A stretch of DNA of 64,000 bases from Lasiosphaeris hirsuta (taxonomy: Eukaryota > Ascomycota > Sordariomycetes > Sordariales > Lasiosphaeriaceae). A program made the position numbers and the translations under genes. This document shows positions 44,671 to 55,837 of the stretch, one piece after another (within the stretch, counting starts at the first letter, position 1; each line of letters begins with the position of its first letter). The notes beneath the pieces are model-generated. The model made no database searches, was not told where the DNA came from, and saw only the letters and a list, made by a program, of their open reading frames with translations. The stretch covers positions 4,092,001-4,156,000 of the forward strand of contig JAUKUA010000007.1 of NCBI GenBank assembly GCA_030549175.1, in the 5' to 3' direction.

Positions 44671-45239
44671 ACTTAAAACGGCCAGAATCGTCCCCATCCC
44701 TTAGCTTCCTCCTTCTCTTGCTCCTGTTCCTCCTCCTACTTCTGCCTCCCCTCCTCTGATTCCTCCTCCTCCTCCTTCGGGTCCGCTAGCAGTGCGACCA
44801 GCTCGTACCGCTTACTCTGTGCGTAGTCTTGCGTGTTCCGGATCAGCTCGCGGCCTCTGTCAGGATAGGAGAATAGACTCTCGCGGGCTACCAGGTTCTG
44901 GTGATCGGCAAGAGAGCTAGGGAGCTGGAAAACAGGGCAGTCAGCGACCCAGCCAGAATATTGGTCGTCGGAATCGCCGTCGGTCGGATCGTCGAAAAAA
45001 GGTCAGAAAACAGGCATGGTCGCTGGAATCGATGCACTGGCCCTGCGCACGCGCGTGAAGCCATCGCTATAGCCAATTAGCTCTATTGAATGCGCACGAA
45101 TGAATGTTACTACGCTCGTCAAAAGTGTGCGGAAAATACTATTCGACTGTGTTGACTGTGTTGACTGTGTTGACTGTGTTGACTGTGTTGTAAGGGTGTT
45201 GTAATGGCCGCATTTTGTTTGTTGAAGAAGGAATGCCAA
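44671..45239 (-). pseudogene. Decayed ORF with TQS repeats and acidic tail, unknown family
   Basis: The minus-strand frame begins near 45239 (MAFLLQQTKCGHYNTLTT), runs through TQSTQSTQSTQSTQS and stops at about 45003. The sense continues as FFDDPTDGDSDDQYSGWVAD, LFSYPDRGRELIRNTQDYAQ and a Glu run, stops at a TAG near 44740, and continues EEEQEQEKEEAKGWGRFW. Two nonsense codons interrupt one consistent frame. No family recognised. Proximity to transposon relics suggests a transposon accessory protein. Confidence 0.4.
45145..45189. repeat. 9-bp tandem repeat, five copies
   Basis: GACTGTGTT repeated five times without change. On the minus strand it encodes the TQS repeats of the decayed ORF. 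Confidence 0.95.
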
Positions 45240-45885
45240 GGCATCCCTCTCTTCTTAAAGTACTGCTGTGTTTGAGACGTGCGTGTTAGTTGTCATTCCT
45301 TATTGTTCTGTCTTGCCTACATCATGTCAGCCATAAAGCCCGCCTCTTTTCAAGTTGCGCTCTGTGCTCGTCGAGCCTAACCGGAACCTGCTCCTGGGTG
45401 TCGCCATTCGTCGCTGTGGACAAGGGCTTGCGCATCGCGACGGGAGGTGGGGTTGGGGGGGGCGAGTCTTGGGCTACCGCCGAGGTTTTACGGTGGGAGA
45501 AGTGGTGGGAGAAGTGGTGGGCTATGCGTGGTGTGTGTATGCCTGCTGTTTCCTGGCCTGTGCGATATCTCTGCCAACACCGCAAAGGATACTCTCCTCC
45601 ACCAGCCGTAAATGCCCTTGTTGATCTTGAAATGCAGCCAGATTCCACCTCAGTGCTACCCTCATGCTGCCAAACTCCACTCCCATATTGCCAAACTCCA
45701 AACCCAGAAATCCGAGATTGGTATGGTTGGGGTCTGAATAACTTGATGTGAGAAGCCGGGCCATGAGATACGCCGAATTAGCAAAAGGAACCCATCGACC
45801 AGCCCCAGTCATTCGCTCTTGCACAATCTTCTCCTTTGTGAGCCAACCACCCGACTATCATACTGTCTCCTCTTCGACATACATA
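45240..45885. other. Gap, no gene confirmed
   Basis: Open frames exist (45290-45751), but with no domain and poor start context. The last part is the likely leader of the next gene. Confidence 0.35.
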
Positions 45886-46513
45886 ATGGCAATGAAAATT
45901 AATACCGTCCATGGAGTAGTCACTCTTCCCGTCGGGCTTTTGCCAACGCCACAGGATGTATGCCTACACACTTTACTTGCTTTTGGCTTTGTATTGCATC
46001 ACTAACTAAGAGCAGCTAATAGTGGCTTGGAAAGTCTCATTCATTTTCTCGGGAGCTAGCGCCATCGCCCAGATTTACCTTGTCTCGCGTATCGAGTCGC
46101 TTCTTAGCCGGTAGGACCGACCGATCGCACTCATCACTTCAGGCTTAGTTCTATGGCGTTTTGTTGCTTGGCCTATCTACCGCCAGGTAAAAAAAGTCCC
46201 TCATGTTCAAATTAGATAAATGCTAGGAAGGTAGACTAACAACTGCTAGGGTATTACAAGGATGAAGGCTGACAGCCGCAAGAATATCGCAAAGATGAAG
46301 GCCGATAGCCGCAAGAAGATCGCAAAGATGGAGGCCGAGAGCCGAGAGAAAATCGCAAAGATGGAGGCCGACAGCCACGGCAATGTTACAAGGATGCAAC
46401 TCATTGGAGCCATAACAACATCTAACATGTTGCCTGAGGAACGCATCGAAGCTTTCCGGGCCATTGGTCATCATCCTACCCCCGCTCTTCTCGAGATGCC
46501 TGCTCATCACTAG
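45886..46513 (+). pseudogene. Small membrane protein with 11-residue repeats, one internal TAG
   Basis: Three exons in one frame: 45886..45957, 46016..46186 and 46250..46513. Introns have good signals (GTATGC...CTAACT...GCAG; GTAAAA...CTAAC...GCTAG). Codons total 169, including an in-frame TAG at 46112-46114. The N-terminus is MAMKINTVHGVVTLPVGLLP. A membrane helix LIVAWKVSFIFSGASAIAQI follows, then SRIESLLSR, TAG, DRPIALITSGLVLWRFVAWP (a second hydrophobic helix). Next come four 11-residue units of the type MKADSRKNIAK and a 40-residue tail. The TAG could be a mutated TGG. Either the gene is newly dead, the stop is read through, or the product ends there. Family not recognised. Confidence 0.55.
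46262..46393 (+). repeat. Four 33-bp units encoding a hendecad repeat
   Basis: Units start at 46262, 46295, 46328 and 46361. They encode MKADSRKNIAK, MKADSRKKIAK, MEAESREKIAK and the diverged MEADSHGNVTR. An 11-residue period with Met/Ala/Ile at fixed places fits a right-handed or straight coiled coil. Confidence 0.9.
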
Positions 46514-48035
46514 CTGGGTTTGCCCTTTTTTTTTTTGGCGGTCATGAAGGAGAGTAGTAATCAGCATTTCACCAGCTAGTCTAAACTAAAAAGTAGGCTG
46601 AGAATGAACTGGAAAATGATATCCTGTCTCTGCGGCCACTTTCTGAATGGCATCCCCACAGTAGCTTTTAAGAAAAAAGAAAAGTGAATCCATAGCAGCA
46701 AAATAACAACAACAGTGAACAGAAGGCCCAGCGAGTCCGGCGGCCTTAAGGCTCCACGAAGAACAGTGAATCGAAGAAGCCATCGCTGAGAGTCGCTCCG
46801 GCAAGATGCTCAGCGGTCTGGGCAAGGAGATTCTGGGGGATATGGGGTGACCTGGAGCCTCTGGGCCACAACTGGTATCTTGTTTTTTTTTTTCACGTCG
46901 GCACCCTAAGTTGCAAATGCGCCACTGATATGATATGATCGCTGCCCGAAACCCCGCTTGTCGCGTTTCTTCACCGAGGGCCCTCGATACGCACCAGCCT
47001 CCGCCTTCCAGGAAAGGGAGAACCGTCGTTTGCCATGCTGAAGTGGACAGCCAAGGCTGCCGCTCATTAATGTCTAAGCCGCTCGCTCGCGCGGAGCGTC
47101 TCCAGCAGTTGTTGCGGTCCAGTTGGTTGTTGGACCTACCGAAGAGCTTCAGGAACAGTCGGGCATGTCCAATGATGCGGGAACTCGGGTAGTTAATGCA
47201 ACAAGTACGAGGAAGCGAGGGCGGCGCCTGAACTGAACACTACGCCTGAACACTACGCGCGGGAGGGTTACGGACCAGGAATAAGGGAAATGGGGGTGGC
47301 CTGCCATTTCTCGTCCCTTCGCCACGCCTTGGCCCGGAAGAGCGGCGGATGGCCCCCGGAGAGACTCTCAATCGCAAGCAGGCTTTGACTCTCCAAAGCC
47401 GCCGACACCGAAAGACGCAACTTCCCCCCACCAATTAATTACCTTCACCAACCAGTAAAACAGCCCTGTGTGCGCGAGGGTTACGTACAGGACTAAAAGA
47501 AAAGCAAGGTTAGAAATGGTGGCAGGAAGGATTGGAGGAAGGTGTAGTCGTGTTGCAGCGGCGCTTGTTCCCTTTGCACCAGTGCAACTTGTACAAGGTC
47601 CAGCTCCTCATAGCCGCGAACAAAGGCATCTCGAGATCGAAACCCAAAGACGGAAGCAATTCCTTTTACTAGCTGATTTATTAACTATGGAGAAGATACT
47701 TTGGGAATTTGGCTACTAAGCCCGTTTTTTAACTTGGCGAGGCCTTACCTTGGAGGCAGGGATATCTGGGATTTCGTCACGAACTATTGAACGAGCGATG
47801 GAGACATTAAGCTATGGAAAATTTATCGCCTGTGAGAAAGGATTCGTTTCCCCAAATAACGCCGAACGACGGGTCTAAGCTGCCAAACTCGCCCTCCAAT
47901 ATCGACCGTGTCCTGAGAAATTGGCAGGATATATAAGATGGTCGGATAAATGCTATTTCGGAATTTAGCCCATCCTTTTGCTCCCTCAACCTAGAACTTG
48001 GTCGGCGGCCAGGATTGAAGCTAGCACCCTCTCAT
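46514..48035. other. Intergenic, no gene seen
   Basis: No domain-bearing frame. Homopolymer runs occur near 46526 and 46882 (T). The end adjoins the 3' end of the DUF4419 gene. Confidence 0.4.
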
Positions 48036-49361
48036 TCATTGCCTCGAACTGGCAAAGTTCGTCCAACTCCTCTGTACAACTGGCCACCCCCCCTTCCGGT
48101 CTTTCTCTTGGAAGATCCACCATCCAATGTACGGCTGCACGGCATCAAGCCCCAAACTAGCGGGCGGGGCGTCCGGTTCGAGAGCTGTCGGTGAGAATGG
48201 CGGGGGCGGCCGCACCCCACGCCGCCGTCGCGTCTTGCCGGTCGCCGCGTCGCCCTCCCCGTCCCCCTCCCCGTCCCTGTCGCGCTCGGCGGGCGGTGGC
48301 GCGGGCCCGACCAGTGACACACCGAGGTCCGCGTGCTTGCCTGGCTTCATGCCAACGGAACCGGCAACCATCCGGCACATGCGCTCCTCGCCCGTGTCGA
48401 CGAGCGTGACCTTGACAGGCACACCCGCCCAGCCAGCGACCTTGGCATCTGGTTCAAGCGGTAGGTACTGCACGCCATCGAGAGAACGAACCGCTTCTTC
48501 GCCTTCAATGCCGTGGTTACGATGGCCCTTGGCGGTCCAGAAGCAGAAGGCGGTGATCCATCCGGAGAGATAGCGGGAGGGACCGCCGCTCATCTGGTAA
48601 TTAGGCCTCTCCCACGACGCGATGGCGCGCCAGAATTTCAGCACGGCGTCGGATGTCGGCTCGTCAAACGAGAGCACCATGTGGTGGGCGATGGGGCGGA
48701 GGAGGCGGTGGAACTCGACAGCCTCGCCGCCGAGGTTGGGAATCCTCTCGATCCTGGCCTGGAGCTTGGCCCAGTCGACGCGGTCGCCTAGGAGCGTAAC
48801 TGAGGGGATGCCGCACGTGATGCAGTTGAAGCCGTACAGAAAGTACTTTTGCATAGCGCCCATAAGGAGGACCGACGCTGCGACGCGGTCCGTGTCGGTT
48901 GTGGTGGAAAAATCGGGCATGATCCAGGGCACAAGGTCGGGATCATTGACGTTCTTGGCAATCTCGGCTGCCATCTGATTGGCAAAGCTCGCGTAATCGG
49001 CCGCGTCGGGGTGTGCGTATTGGCTAACCTCGAGCAGCTTCTGTCCCTGGTGAGCGACGAAGAAGGCACGCAGCTCCTCGGCGTGGAGGTTGATGAAGAA
49101 ACCCAGCTGCGAGATGATGGCCAGCCACACGTCGTCTGGGCGCAGGACGAGGTGGTGGTGGTTGTTCCAGGCCTCGATAGCGGCGTCGACGAGGCCGTTG
49201 GCCGATGGAGTCACCTCAGTGTCGAACGAACACTGCATGAGACGCTCCACCTTATCGCTCTCGATGCTGGCCGCCTCTCGGAGCGCGCTGGCGGGGTCCT
49301 TGGTCGTCGCTTGACGCCAGGTTTCCCCTTCAAGGGGGTGCGTTCGAATGGTGATGGTCAT
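48036..49361 (-). CDS. DUF4419-domain protein
   Basis: Single exon, 441 aa from the ATG at 49361; an open frame upstream lacks an ATG. The body matches the fungal/protist DUF4419 family: AIEAWNNHHHLVLRPDDVWL, IISQLGFFINLHAEELR, MPDFSTTTDTDRVAASVLLM, ITCGIPSVTLLGDRVDWAKL, and SRYLSGWITAFCFW with a conserved WI/FCF core. Near residues 370-410 there is a low-complexity insert (repeated GEGDGEGD and an RRRRG patch) that looks lineage-specific. The biochemical role of DUF4419 is unknown. No signal peptide or membrane segment, so it is probably cytosolic. Intact. Confidence 0.88.
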   Translation of the reverse strand: MTITIRTHPLEGETWRQATTKDPASALREAASIESDKVERLMQCSFDTEVTPSANGLVDAAIEAWNNHHHLVLRPDDVWLAIISQLGFFINLHAEELRAFFVAHQGQKLLEVSQYAHPDAADYASFANQMAAEIAKNVNDPDLVPWIMPDFSTTTDTDRVAASVLLMGAMQKYFLYGFNCITCGIPSVTLLGDRVDWAKLQARIERIPNLGGEAVEFHRLLRPIAHHMVLSFDEPTSDAVLKFWRAIASWERPNYQMSGGPSRYLSGWITAFCFWTAKGHRNHGIEGEEAVRSLDGVQYLPLEPDAKVAGWAGVPVKVTLVDTGEERMCRMVAGSVGMKPGKHADLGVSLVGPAPPPAERDRDGEGDGEGDAATGKTRRRRGVRPPPPFSPTALEPDAPPASLGLDAVQPYIGWWIFQEKDRKGGWPVVQRSWTNFASSRQ

Positions 49362-50067
49362 GACGACGAGAGATACATTGCGCGCGCAGTGTGTTCTGGA
49401 TGAGGAACAGGGCACAATCAAGTGGAGTAAGCCAGTGGGAGGCGATAGAGAGATAAAGTACCCAAGTGCGGGGGCAGGCCAACTTGTTTGAAGCTGCTAC
49501 GCCGCGATCCAAGGCAACATCGTGACTCACAGGAAGGCAGCGGCTCCGTTCTGTGTGACGCAAGTTAGTTGCCTAAACATAGACCTAAACATAGAGGTAT
49601 TGGTGCTGTACCACATGCTCCGAGGCTGCGCCGCTCTTCGATCTACGGCGCAAGATAGCTCCGCAATAGGAAGCTGCCATCGTTAGGTAGCATTTCTAAA
49701 TAAATCCCCAGAGAGTGTAACTAGTTTCTTCCATAACACTACCTAAGAACACCAAAACTTCAATAACGAGACAATGTATACGGAATCTTTGAGTCTCAGC
49801 AATCAAACACAGATGCGCCACCTTTAGAGGAAGCTTCGGGTTATCCAAGAAGAAGAGAGATATTATTAGTATCCATCCCATTAGCTTCATTTCTTCTTGA
49901 AACCCAACCGCTAAATTTATAGGGTAAATTTTTAACAACCAACTTATAACCATATAAGCTATACCCTTAGTTATACGTAATTAATAATCTAACTAAAAAA
50001 TTATAAAATAGGCTTAGTATATTATAAGCGCTATAAGCCTATAAGCTGTGAGTTTCTCTAAAGACAC
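49362..50067. other. AT-rich relic DNA
   Basis: 49680-50060 is strongly AT-rich with many TA steps (for example repeats of TATAAG near 50020-50045), as in RIP-mutated transposon remains. No family can be named. Confidence 0.5.
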
Positions 50068-50294
50068 CGTCGCATAACTACGGTGGGTATGGCACAGCGC
50101 TTTGGCGTAGCCACAGATGTGGCTACGAGCGCTGGCTGTTGCAGAGGAGCGTGAGCTCCTCTGTAAGAGCTTAGCGCCTTGGCAGAGTACCCTCTCTTTT
50201 GTATATATTCGGCGCTCACGCGCCTTACCCTCTTAGCTGGAGCAGACTTAATATAATCTTCTTTTCTCTCCATTACTCAGCTCCAGAAGTGTTA
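50068..50294 (+). repeat. Dispersed structured repeat, copy 2
   Basis: Matches 28488-28714 over its full length. The first palindrome (50106-50127) has C-to-T on one arm and G-to-A on the other, so pairing is kept. The other two hairpins are also retained. Differences are mostly C/T and G/A. Confidence 0.75.
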
Positions 50295-52073
50295 GAGTTA
50301 TGAGCCCGGCACTTCATAGCACTCCGAATATTTTACTACTCACTTTGGAACAATAGCTTTGGCTTCTTTTTTTAATTATTTAATCATTCATAACTTGGTC
50401 AGTAATGTAGAACGCTTACTACAACCTTTCTTCAGTCCTTCTTTACCTTTCAAGCTCCCATAAGTACTTAAGATAGATATAATGGGTAAGATTCCCGTCA
50501 CCACTAGGCTCGTAAGCTCTACTTAATAGCTTAATGTCACACTACTGGGCTCACTGCTACGGTCCAAAAGGACCGCTTTCGTCCACGCTCAATTAAGGCG
50601 CGTCATTTGGGGCGACCCTCTACTATACACCGGCAATTTGTATGATAGTGTAAATAATTTGTAAAGGATGGCCCGTTGGCAATTAGTCTGGTGGGTGCAC
50701 TGCCATTATATAGCAGTGCACCCCCTGTGCTTAATTGAGCGCAGGGACTACGCACAATGGAATAACCTATCTAGGCTATTTACATTCTTCCACGTAACAT
50801 ACAGAGTAACTGCTGAGAAATTACAAGGCCTACAGGACCTGTAGATCTCCCCACATAGGTGGCCACTGTACCCTTGTATTCAAGGAGGTGGCTGATAAGC
50901 CCCCACTAGGACTGCCGAAGACGCGAGCTAACACACAATTCTATAATAGAGGCTTTCTCGCACTCTCCAAACCAGTTAGACAACCATTAATACCATCACT
51001 GTTTTGCTGCTCTTTTACATGATTCCATCTCTAAGTGCTCTGTGACTCCTCAACACTACCTTTACAGGTGTTGTAATCATAAAAAAATCATCGGAATCGG
51101 CCGTAGCCGAAATAGTACCGCTAACGGTACTAGTAGTAAGGTCTGTAATAAGATACTAAGTACCCTTAATAGGCTGCTCGCTATCCGCCACTACGAACAA
51201 AAATCGGTCAGCGCACTGTGAATACCCGCTGAAGGACCCGCAAAATTAGTAGCGCACACCTCTAACTGTACTTACTGCTTACGATAATACTTTGTAACCG
51301 GCTATAATAGGCTGCGGTAGCTATGTCAATCGGTATGGCGGGTGGCTGCGGAATATGTGGTGTGGGGAGGAAAATTTACTAGGTAAAGGAATGGATTTAA
51401 CTACGTTGTGGCTGGCCTGGGCCTGCAATTGGGCCTGCAATTGGCTTCAATTTTCGCTTTTTTGCTTTAAAATCGATATTTTACCTAAATCCTACTATCC
51501 ACGGATCCAACTGATACCGGCCGAAGGCCGGCACATTCCCTAGTCTACAGCACGAAACGAGGGTGCAACCGGCGCTTGTGCATCCAGCACGACAAATCAA
51601 CACGATCAATTCGACAAAGATGACGGGGACGCCGCCAACGGCTACGATACGGATTATTGACATAAGAATCGTAGGCGCTACGGGCGCTACAACTCGCCCC
51701 ATTGCCAAAGCCACCAAGCTAGTTTCCGCAGAGATTTCTGACTAGAATGCATGTGCCGTAGTCGGGGCTGCCGATTTCCAATTGCTCCATTTTCCCTGCG
51801 CGACCCATCACATCTGACTAATCAGACCCCGTACTTCGGATCCCCATCTCGCACCCTAGCTACTCGCCGACTCCTCGGAGTCGGGAATTCTTGTGCTGGG
51901 GCGCCACGGACGCGCAGCCACGGTACGGATATTCGAAAGCCGCCGCGGCTAGGTGTTTCGGTGAAAGGAACCGTTCTAAGTACTCACACACCTCCTGAGC
52001 TCCCACTTCGATGTGACTACTATTGAGTTTGTATTTCTCTAACCAGTAGGTATGTATATTCCGCCCAGGTCCC
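50295..52073. other. AT-rich gene-free stretch, probable transposon remains
   Basis: No open frame with a domain. Base composition up to about 51500 resembles mutated repeat DNA. An inverted GGTGCACTGC/GCAGTGCACC pair lies at about 50693-50730 around ATTATATA. 51560-52030 is more GC-rich but shows no gene. Confidence 0.45.
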
Positions 52074-53336
52074 CTATCCCCTCATTCGCAAAGCGAGGCT
52101 TACCAGAACCCCTAACTGCGTCGATGCGTCCTTTTGCACTACCCCAGTCTCCATGTCGTTAAGGATGGCTTGGATATAGTCCCCCGCGCCTGAAAGGTGG
52201 AGGATGTGGCCGATGGTAGAGTGAAGTGCGAGAAGTCGCTCCGATGGGGGATCAATCGACGGGTATGTGAATAATGTCCTTGTGATAGGGAAGCGACCTC
52301 CTGCCAAGAAAGGGAGAAAGGTTTGGATTTGATAGGTATTCGGTGGAGCGTCTACGATACGCTCGAAGAAGATATCAAAGTGCCCGAAACACTGATGCAT
52401 ATCTTGGCTGAGGGTAGTAGCGTTACGTGGCCGGTTAATGTCGGTCCCTTCGATCAAGTAGATCACGCTATTGTCAAACATATTAAGGATGGCAATTGCG
52501 GCTTTTCTCAACTCATTCTGCGAAAATCAGCTTAAAGCTTACATCAAATTAGGAAAAGGGGTAACAAACTATTTCGCTATCTTCCTCCTTCGTCAGAGCA
52601 TGGGGGATGATATGCGCTACGCTACCTCGAGATATCTATTGTATCATTCCCGCTAAGCGGATTTCCGTCATCGTCTTAGCGGCAAGCTGTTTCCACCGTT
52701 CTTTCGCCTCCATAGTGTTGAAGGCATGCGTAATAACGCATCGATGACGGTCGCGGGCGAGACAGGTGCCCCGTAGGGCTGACAAACGCTCCGGTGTTCC
52801 CACAAAGTCTTGTATGCGCTGCTGCTCCTCCTGCGCTTGGGCTTGCTGGACCGCAGCATGATAGACTGGGGAAGGTTGAGGCGTTTTGTTAGTAGCGGCT
52901 CGTACTGCCAACCATCCCGTCAGCAAAGAACCGGAGGTAGGCCGGGAAATATAGACATACGAGGAAGGAAGAAATTGTTCACGAGGAAGTCGGCAAAGCC
53001 AAAGAGCGGCTCGCGAAAATCGGCGACTACGCTATCGTCGCTGAGATCGACACTCTCGTCAAGCATCCCAAGAGCGAGAGATCGGAAGAATGCCCCGAGG
53101 AACTTTTCCTCTGACTTAGGCGAGCGCGCATAATCGAATGTGAGGCGAACAAGAGCCGGGCGATTATACTTGCCGTTGCGTGCTAGCGGCTCAAGGGCCT
53201 CGAAGTACCCGACGATGCGATGGAACCTACTAATGGCTTGGTCACGCTCCTGCGCGTTTGCGAAGGATCGCACAGCGGTGGAAAAGTCAATCACACCCTC
53301 TAGAAACGACTGGTGACGGTGCGACGGAGCTACCAT
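52074..53336 (-). pseudogene. Broken fungal HNH-endonuclease-like gene
   Basis: Exon 1, 53336..52961 (MVAPSHRHQSFLEGVIDFST), splices by a GTATGT...CCCAG intron to 52865. That exon carries LSALRGTCLARDRHRCVITH, the Cys/His-containing first half of the fungal HNH motif. After MEAKERWKQLAAK the frame shifts. The second half, VAHIIPHALTK, is readable one frame over after a TAG. A last intron leads to RKAAIAILNMFDNSVIYLIE, DINRPRNATTLSQDMHQCFG and ALHSTIGHILHLSGAGDYI, stop at 52074. Every block of the family is recognisable, with about two small lesions, so inactivation is recent. The natural substrate of this family is not known. Confidence 0.7.
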
Positions 53337-53604
53337 GATGTGTGTGTGTAGTCGAGGTGTTCGTCAAAGCCCAGCAAAAAAAAGTTGAGATGTCGGGCAA
53401 GAACCCCGCATAGGTTAGGGGAGTTAACCCGTACAGGGGAGCGCAGTACCCCGCAGTGATAGGTACCCAGTTCCTAGGTACGTAGAGACTTCAAATTTTC
53501 GTGAGATTACCTAACCACCTACACAGACGCTTGCGGCGGACAACATATGCACCTTGGGAGTAGAACTGGCTGCTGACGTAGGAGGTCGGCCGTAACTACA
53601 CGCC

Positions 53605-55378
53605 ATGACCACTCTCAGTAGTAGTAGCAGCCCCTGTCACCTCGCCGAAGAGATCGCAGCCAGAGGGTGATGAAGAAGAGCCGAAACCTCCCTCCTTCCC
53701 GACATTCCTCAGTTACCGACAACAAGGGGCTCGTAAAGAGTTTCCCGATGACCTTGAATCTTTGGTCTCGGTTCGAGATGATATTTCTTCGCTGACGGGG
53801 CTCGGATTCACTTGTCCCGGCAGACCGTCAGGCAGCCGTCGAACACCTCGCCAGAGCATTCACGGAGGATAGCGAATTGTTTGCTCCCTATCAGGACGCC
53901 ATAAAGCAAGCGGACGATGCGAAATTTATCCGGAACCATAGACGATTGCTAAAGAGATACTTTTTGGACCTCGTCTCTGTTGGCCAGACCGCCAAACAAC
54001 CGTTAGCTATCCAATTTTTAATACGGCACACCGAGCGACCCAGCATCTCAGCTGCATCTGGCACTTTGTACGGCCCTCAGAAACCACCCTTCAGGAGAAG
54101 ATCAATCTTATGCTCAACAAAGGGAAAACAACCTTTTTCTGCTAAATCGTTTACTTTCAAGTCCTGTGGAAACGTCAGAATCACAGCATAAGGGCAATCA
54201 GGTTAGCGAGGCCGATAGCGAGAGTGAGCATGATAATGATGACGGTGACAATAAGGACGGGAATGTTTTCCCGGACTGCCTGTCCCATGTGACGTCCACC
54301 ACAGACTTCATTACAACCGGACATCCATACCAAGCATATAAAGATAACCTACGCCAGTTCCTACACCCCCAGGGATCAAAAGAACCACTCCCCGGAGAAT
54401 CGAAAGTACTGGAAAACCTAGGTATCCAAACATCATCCGCTCATGTTATCGGTTACCACATTAGCCTTCTCAGCTGCTTAACCCAGTGGACCAGAAGGTG
54501 GATGAGGCCCCGAGTTAAGGACAGATGTGAGAGAACCGAATGGACATGTGTACGCTGTCAGCCTCATTCCCTCGGCACTGTCCCTAAACTAACCTTATCC
54601 GTAGGGCTGCGGTATTGAACTTTACGGCGATTTTCAAGTCGACGACGAGTGCGCGTTCCAAATGTTGGCCAACTGCTTGCAAACTGAAGGGTCCCTAGCC
54701 AACCCCCCTGTGGTAGACCCTAGTGAGACACCAGTTGTTCCTGTCACCCCAGTCCAAAAGAGCAAATCCCAGGATCCGCCAATACAACCATCAACCTTCC
54801 CAGCGGCAACCAAGCCCTCACAAACAGCTATATCCCCCACCAAGCCACCTAAAAGTCCAAAGTTCCTTGCACTATGCGTTAACAGGAGAGGAATCTATAA
54901 GACCCTTGCGGAGCTTGACATGACAGAGACTAAGTCCGACGCCGAGGCCTTCCTAATGATGAAGAATGCCTACCTCCAAAATCTCGGACTGCGGTCTAGC
55001 CTGACGCTCCTTATAAAGCTCGTGACTGTGGAGTTCGTCCGGGTATGGCCCTATCCTCCCTTCACTTGTTTAGGATGTTAATCCCTCTAGCAGTTCACAC
55101 TCTGGAACCTCCGCCACGGCTATGTCTCTGTCTGCGATCGCCCTCGGTGCGTGCCACCAAAGGACCGAACCGACTACGATTGTTTACCCCGTCCGCTTCC
55201 GCTACCACCGATGCCTCCAGAGACATTTATATACTATCTCGAGCATGGCGAGAGTGATCTGAATCCGAATCGTCATGTGTGGCTTCCCCGGTTACCGAAG
55301 CGCCTAGAAAAAGGGGTCGTGCATTGTGGGGAGGCGACAGATGGTTGGGGTATCCACATTATTGAGGGACTAAACTGA
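53605..55378 (+). pseudogene. Broken conserved fungal gene of unknown function
   Basis: It starts near the ATG at 53605 (MTTLSSSSSPCHLAEEIAA). Readable blocks: PPSFPTFLSYRQQGARKEFP, SLVSVRDDISSLTGLGF, SELFAPYQDAIKQADDAKFI, LLKRYFLDLVSVGQTAKQ, EKINLMLNKGKTTFF, then after a one-base shift LLNRLLSSPVETSESQHKG. Two plausible introns join EWTC to GCGIELYGDFQVDDECAFQM and FVR to QFTLWNLRHGYVSVCDRP. The end is PLPLPPMPPETFIYYLEHGE then DGWGIHIIEGLN and a stop. I have seen this type of C-terminus in unnamed Sordariomycete proteins but cannot assign a function. Shifts near 53680, 53825, 54045 and 54135. Confidence 0.55.
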
Positions 55379-55639
55379 TGTTACTATTTCGGTAAGTTTG
55401 CTGGTAAGTGTGTTGTAATCAACTTTGAGGGAAGATGTTCAAGGGGGTGCGGGACTTGGTGCATTAATGATGGCGATGCCTTCCGTGGTTATGGCTGCTT
55501 TTCTGTTTCGGTTGGGAGGAACATAGAGCACGAGAAAGACTGAGGGAATTAGGCAGATCTTATTGTACGAATAGGGATCACGGTATCTTCCACTTTCCTA
55601 ATTCTCATGGTACTTACTATAACAGGCTCAAAAGCAGCC

Positions 55640-55775
55640 CATTCAAACTGCACCACGCCGAGTGCCTCTTCCAGCAGCGCTGAGTTAAGCGAGGCCATCA
55701 ACTCCATGTTCGAATGGTACAAGCAGGCCTGCATCTGCTGCGTCTATCTTTCCGATTTTGAACCTATCACCGCAG
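55640..55775 (+). pseudogene. HET-domain fragment
   Basis: SSAELSEAINSMFEWYKQAC then CCVYLSDFEP is the second conserved block of a HET domain, aligned with the same block of the relic at 5850-5960. Nothing before or after belongs to it. It is a short leftover, and possibly the breakpoint of an old rearrangement. Confidence 0.65.
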
Positions 55776-55837
55776 ATCTAATCGGAACCATAAGCTTTAC
55801 CCATGCTGGAGACGAGAGCAGAAATAAAAGTTTCTAA

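Noticed and set aside
48127..49403. Several plus-strand frames of 90-184 codons
   Set aside because: Complement of the DUF4419 gene, with no domain and low-complexity content.
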